Assembly: GCA_944358545.1 (NCBI GenBank) | Contig: CALVRJ010000007.1 | Span: 1 to 43,921 of the forward strand | Source: an uncultured Bacilli bacterium | GTDB taxonomy: Bacteria; Bacillota_I; Bacilli_A; RF39; UBA660 | DNA length: 43,921 nt | Direction: 5' to 3' | Part shown: positions 40,605 through 43,921 of the stretch, in pieces | Position numbering within the stretch: position 1 is the stretch's first letter | Layout: every line of letters begins with the position of its first letter | Notes under the pieces: generated by a model | The model's input: the letters and a program-made list of their open reading frames with translations, nothing else | The model's database searches: none | What the model was told of the DNA's origin: nothing | Program-made: the position numbers and the translations under genes

Positions 40605-41462
40605 AAGGTAGTCAGTTTTATAAATTTTATCTATAAGTTTACTTATTTGTTTACATTTTTCATATTCTATTCCATTTATGGGGATGATATCAGGAAGGCT
40701 TATTAAGATGTTTAGAAGTTCTTTTTCATCTGACATTAGAGGATAATGTTTTTCATATTCATGAAATATGGGTTCAAAATCAAAGTCTAGGGCATGATGG
40801 TTATATAAACGGTATAAGTCGATGACTGGACTATCTATTTTAGCTTTACGCCAACTTATCAAATAGGATGTTTCTTTCCTTAAAAAATGGTCTAGTGATA
40901 GATTTCCATGAATTATTACTTTTCTTATTTTCTTTTTTTCTTTTACTAGGGCGTGCCAATGTTCTAATCTTTCTTTGGTCTCGGAAATTGTTTCATATAT
41001 TTTAGAAATATTTCTAGCAAGCAAATTTTCACTAGGACTCATATATACTTTACTTTCGGCGATGGTGATTAAATCGGTATAATAATCATAGAGATATTTT
41101 AAGTTATTATCTAGGTCTTCATATAATTGTTCAATATCCCCCATATTTATTTCAGTATAATGAGTTGTTTTACTATGAAGTAAGGCAATTAAATGAATTA
41201 AATCGAGAATTTTTTGTTCTTTAGGTATATTTAAATCGCTTATATATTTATAAATTTCAAAGTTTTCATCTGGCGATGATACTATTTCTGGAAGATAATC
41301 AAAGTTACGCGATTTTAAGTAGGTTAATATTTCTTTTTTTATTTTATCTTTTTTATAGACAAAAGTGCCATCACTAGTTTTAATAATGGTGGCTTTTCCT
41401 TTGTTTTCATAACTTTTAGCGTTTATTTTATATTTTTTTAACTCTTCTCTAAGCTGGGACAA
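40581..41462 (-). CDS. ysxE: YsxE/CotS-like spore coat pseudokinase
   Basis: 293 aa with the aminoglycoside-phosphotransferase/CotS fold. The lysine strand is seen as TFVYKKDK. The catalytic motif HGDLSxDN of CotS-type kinases reads H185-G-N-L-S-L-D-H, and the metal-binding D of the following DW/DF motif is S203 (YLISWRKAK), so catalysis is unlikely. YsxE in Bacillus is a coat protein encoded directly after spoVID, the same arrangement as here. TTG start with AGGAGA 8 nt upstream; it overlaps spoVID by 14 bp. Confidence 0.75.
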   Translation of the reverse strand: MSQLREELKKYKINAKSYENKGKATIIKTSDGTFVYKKDKIKKEILTYLKSRNFDYLPEIVSSPDENFEIYKYISDLNIPKEQKILDLIHLIALLHSKTTHYTEINMGDIEQLYEDLDNNLKYLYDYYTDLITIAESKVYMSPSENLLARNISKIYETISETKERLEHWHALVKEKKKIRKVIIHGNLSLDHFLRKETSYLISWRKAKIDSPVIDLYRLYNHHALDFDFEPIFHEYEKHYPLMSDEKELLNILISLPDIIPINGIEYEKCKQISKLIDKIYKTDYLLKEKSKT

Positions 41463-42099
41463 TTAACTTGTCTCCTATTTTTAAATCGTTGAGGTTATTA
41501 TAAGTTTCCAATGATTCTTTGGTCGTATTATATTTTTCGATAATTGATTCAATAGTGTCGTTTTCAGTGACAATATGTACTTTATAGACGACATATCCTT
41601 CATTTTCATCCATATTATCAAATATGGATTTTACGGTTTCACTATTTGCGGATACGGCTTGAACTTCTTCAGACTTTTCAGACTCTTCTTTGGATGTAAG
41701 TTCCAACTGTTCGGTAACTGGGTCTTCTTTTTTTTCTATCTTTTTAGAATTTTTTTCATTCATTTCTCTTGCCTCCTTTTCTTCTAAATTATCAATTATT
41801 AAAGTGATACTTACAGACAATGTTTCATTATTTATAAGTTCGTAAAAGAAATCATTAATGTCAACTGTTGCTTTATCTAATTTATATCTGGAATCAATAC
41901 TGATATCAAACGGTACTTCGAATTTGAATGGGTCAACGTTAGTACTTGTATCAGTTAGCTTATAATTACCACTAATAATAAAAGTTCCAGAGATTAAATT
42001 ATTATTTATTTCATAAGTGTGTTCAAGAGAGATACTTCTAATTTCTGATACTTTAGTTTCAAACAAGATATCTCTTTTAAAAGGTACTATTTTTTCCAT
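41449..42099 (-). CDS. spoVID: SpoVID-like spore coat encasement protein with LysM
   Basis: 216 aa. The N-terminal domain (ETKVSEIRSISLEHTYEI, ISGNYKLT, FEVPFDISI, DINDFFYEL) matches the SpoVID N-terminal domain of Bacillus (EVSELLSISLDP, FPVDITIP, VFIDAFDYQL). A Lys/Glu-rich linker of about 40 residues leads to a C-terminal LysM domain (VHIVTENDTIESIIEKYNTT to GDKLIVP). SpoVID drives wrapping of the coat around the forespore. At 216 aa it is far shorter than the 575-aa Bacillus protein, mostly in the linker. AGGAGG precedes the ATG at 42099; the ORF extends upstream without support. ysxE follows by overlap. Confidence 0.75.
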   Translation of the reverse strand: MEKIVPFKRDILFETKVSEIRSISLEHTYEINNNLISGTFIISGNYKLTDTSTNVDPFKFEVPFDISIDSRYKLDKATVDINDFFYELINNETLSVSITLIIDNLEEKEAREMNEKNSKKIEKKEDPVTEQLELTSKEESEKSEEVQAVSANSETVKSIFDNMDENEGYVVYKVHIVTENDTIESIIEKYNTTKESLETYNNLNDLKIGDKLIVPA

Positions 42100-42119
42100 G
42101 TTTTCAATCCTCCTAGATA

Positions 42120-42147
42120 AATATATGTTTTGACTTTTGTTATATGA
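42120..42147 (-). promoter_or_regulatory. Candidate SigE promoter of spoVID-ysxE
   Basis: On the minus strand TCATATA (42147-42141), 13 bp, CATATATT (42127-42120). This fits the SigE pattern KMATATT / CATACAHT with one mismatch in each box. Bacillus spoVID is SigE-dependent. The leader would be about 13 nt, which is short. Confidence 0.45.
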
Positions 42148-42172
42148 TAAAAACACTTGAAAAATCAAGTGC
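42147..42172 (-). terminator. Terminator of the right-edge surface-protein gene
   Basis: CACTTGA / TCAAGTG arms with a 4-nt loop and five T on the minus strand, just after the stop at 42176. Confidence 0.75.
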
Positions 42173-42175
42173 CTT

Positions 42176-43921
42176 TTAATTTAAAATATATGGATCAGAC
42201 ATCGTTCCATTTCCTGAGAAGGTTATTTTACTTGGCTCAATATTGATTACTGGACGGATAGTATGCCAATTAGTAATCCAATCTCTAGATATTTGACCTG
42301 TTGAATCTACAGCTATGTTAGTTGTAATAAACCAACTATCAAAGTTAAATGGTGACATAGTCCAATATGTATTTCCACTATATAAATAATAAAGCATATT
42401 TGCGGAACCATTAACTCCACCTGCCATATTTACTTCATCCATTGTAATTAATCCTACTGGATATTTAAGCTTTCCATTTCCTTTAACATTACTTACACTA
42501 AAACTATCATTTGCTGGGCAACTTAATGTTGGTCCAAGTATACCTTGATTTGTATAATTCATAAACCTCTCTTGTCCGTATATTGTTGGATGCATTCCAT
42601 ACCCTTCATTTGTATATGTTCCACTTTGTTTATTTGAAATGTTTCTATTATTACAGAATATTGTATCTTTTGATAGTTTCTCAGAATAATTGTTTAAATT
42701 ATTTTGATACCAATTTTCCAAATAGTTTTTTACCTCACTATTAACATCATTACTTTGTGACTGCTCTTTTGAAGTAGTTCCATATCCTACTCCACTTACA
42801 TTCATAGACGTTGATGAATTATATTTTGTCGTATAGAAAAGTCTTTGACATGTTGCATCTTTATTTGTACTAAAACATGTATAATATCCTACTTTATCCG
42901 AAGTAATTGTTCCTTGTACTATATCTCCTGATAGTTTGTGTCCATGATTATTTTTATCTAATGTATAGCTCGTTCCAAAATAATATTTTGCAGTAGCCGA
43001 AAGCCCTGAATTATATGTAAACTGGGCACTACCACTATCTGTTGTTACAAAATTATCTGGATTTGCGTACATATATCCAACATATGTATTATCATTTGCA
43101 TATTTATTAAATATGCTCGTTCCAATTTGTCTATCACTGTTTGATTCACCATTCGCATGTGGATTTTTTCCATCATATATAAGTCTTACGGTTCCATCTC
43201 CGTTTACTCTTATTGCTCTCCAGTAGTATCCTCCAAACTTAACATAATTACTAGCTGTTGAGCCACGGTAATAATATGTTTTATTATTACCACTTTCATT
43301 ATCTTCAGCGTCATCAGCCGCATACATTCCAACAGTTGAAACATCATAACTTTTTGGTGTTTGCGTATAATCATAATATGTAATTATTGTCCTTACTTCC
43401 CCTGTTTCACTATTAGTAGTTGAATTTATATCAACAATTTTTGAAGTTGATAATTGTTTATTAGCATAATCAGATCTTCTAGTAGTATAATATGTGTTTC
43501 CATCATTTAAATCTATTTCAGAAGGTACTCTTAAACTTCCTCCTGTTATAGTATACATTCCAGTTTCTGGATTAAATTCATATCCCGTTCCTATATAAGC
43601 TAAAGTTGATGTGGTTGGCCATGTACTAGTCGTTGTCGCATGCTTCTCATCATATAAAATACTTGGACTTGTTTTAGTAAAATCTGGTGTTCCTTTGGCT
43701 TCTATTTTTTTCTTGGCTTCTTCAATATTTGGATTCTGAGCTTCAGTAGCTATTAAACAATCGCCAAAATCTTCTATTCCATTCTTCTTACAATATGAGG
43801 TATATCTGATTGCGGTTGACTGTGCTTTTATTTCACTTTCGTTTCCAGCTGTATCTTTCACATAAGCAGTTACTAAATAGTCTCCTTCATCTAAACTTGT
43901 AAATGTATAATTTGGATTATT
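42176..43921 (-). CDS. Large surface protein, 5' end beyond the window
   Basis: The frame is open to the last base, so at least 581 residues of a longer protein are seen and the start is missing. The first residues (PNYTFTSLDEGDYLVTAYVK then DTAGNESEI) are the end of an Ig-like domain as found in stacked bacterial adhesin repeats. The remainder is a Tyr/Asn/Ser/Gly-rich exported domain with YYWRAIRVNGDGTVRLIYDG in the middle and a C-terminal block YWTMSPFNF ... IRPVINI ... GTMSDPYIL. This C-terminal arrangement recurs in surface proteins of gut Bacilli, but its function is unknown. No C-terminal sorting motif is seen. Confidence 0.7.
   Translation of the reverse strand, partial: NNPNYTFTSLDEGDYLVTAYVKDTAGNESEIKAQSTAIRYTSYCKKNGIEDFGDCLIATEAQNPNIEEAKKKIEAKGTPDFTKTSPSILYDEKHATTTSTWPTTSTLAYIGTGYEFNPETGMYTITGGSLRVPSEIDLNDGNTYYTTRRSDYANKQLSTSKIVDINSTTNSETGEVRTIITYYDYTQTPKSYDVSTVGMYAADDAEDNESGNNKTYYYRGSTASNYVKFGGYYWRAIRVNGDGTVRLIYDGKNPHANGESNSDRQIGTSIFNKYANDNTYVGYMYANPDNFVTTDSGSAQFTYNSGLSATAKYYFGTSYTLDKNNHGHKLSGDIVQGTITSDKVGYYTCFSTNKDATCQRLFYTTKYNSSTSMNVSGVGYGTTSKEQSQSNDVNSEVKNYLENWYQNNLNNYSEKLSKDTIFCNNRNISNKQSGTYTNEGYGMHPTIYGQERFMNYTNQGILGPTLSCPANDSFSVSNVKGNGKLKYPVGLITMDEVNMAGGVNGSANMLYYLYSGNTYWTMSPFNFDSWFITTNIAVDSTGQISRDWITNWHTIRPVINIEPSKITFSGNGTMSDPYILN

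Noticed and set aside
1-43921. tRNA, rRNA or riboswitch genes
   Set aside because: No cloverleaf with a T-loop consensus, no rRNA-like stretch and no recognisable riboswitch or T-box core were found in the intergenic regions by eye; a covariance-model scan would be decisive.

Overview
The window is AT-rich, densely packed DNA from a low-GC, Gram-positive, spore-forming member of the Bacilli, most likely an uncultured gut lineage of the RF39/Erysipelotrichia kind. Three things support this: the codon and base bias; the Bacillus-like cell-wall, division and sporulation genes (mraZ, rsmH, pbpB, spoVD, spoVE, sspI, spoVID, ysxE, YjcZ-type peptides, cssRS); and the BspA/DUF285 leucine-rich surface proteins common in gut Bacilli. 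The taxonomic call is an inference. No rRNA, tRNA, CRISPR array, transposase or phage gene was seen.

Layout. 1-437 is a non-coding stretch with a C/G-tract repeat. 438-3042 holds an orphan type IV prepilin and a U32-family RNA hydroxylase-like protein. 3076-6568 is a minus-strand operon of an LRR-like protein, a transglutaminase-like protein and a Sel1-repeat protein. A DAACS transporter follows, then a large BspA-like surface protein (7996-9624). 9753-11825 is a small accessory group: an XRE regulator, an ASCH protein and a DUF4143 ATPase whose promoter is preceded by three 23-bp direct repeats. 11987-15978 is spoVD-mraY-spoVE. 15991-21898 has a Nudix protein with an aminoacyl-tRNA-synthetase-editing-like N-terminus, a double-HTH regulator, the operon cls / small lipoprotein / capA-like, a PF06541 membrane protein and an unknown anchored protein. 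21952-25770 is the division cluster mraZ-rsmH-ftsL-pbpB. 25929-27224 is a second BspA-like protein whose upstream region carries a 12-C homopolymer. Two tiny YjcZ-type peptides follow, then prsA, recX-rbsK, lemA, a tandem-repeat protein, sspI, a membrane-anchored unknown, dnaE, rpmB, cssRS and obg. A prepilin-like LRR protein, a tiny membrane protein, spoVID-ysxE and a surface protein cut by the right edge complete the window.

How the genes fit together. Two peptidoglycan clusters that are contiguous in Bacillus are separated here. mraZ-rsmH-ftsL-pbpB serves vegetative septation. spoVD-mraY-spoVE looks like the spore-cortex pair wrapped around the lipid I synthase. SpoVD keeps two cysteines 19 residues apart, the spacing of the redox pair in Bacillus subtilis SpoVD. 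Sporulation also appears as sspI with a textbook forespore promoter, spoVID-ysxE (coat encasement) and the YjcZ-type peptides. The surface theme is carried by three large exported proteins, two prepilin-like proteins, PrsA and a CssRS-like secretion-stress system.

Most noteworthy are: the two-copy C/G-tract element, which could act as a slipped-strand promoter switch for a surface protein; the Nudix protein fused to a degenerate tRNA-synthetase editing domain; the repeat-flanked DUF4143 ATPase group; and the transglutaminase/Sel1/LRR operon. Several short genes (rpmB, both YjcZ-type peptides, the 58-aa membrane protein) were found by direct reading. Start sites were chosen from ribosome-binding-site spacing and therefore sometimes differ from the longest open frame.
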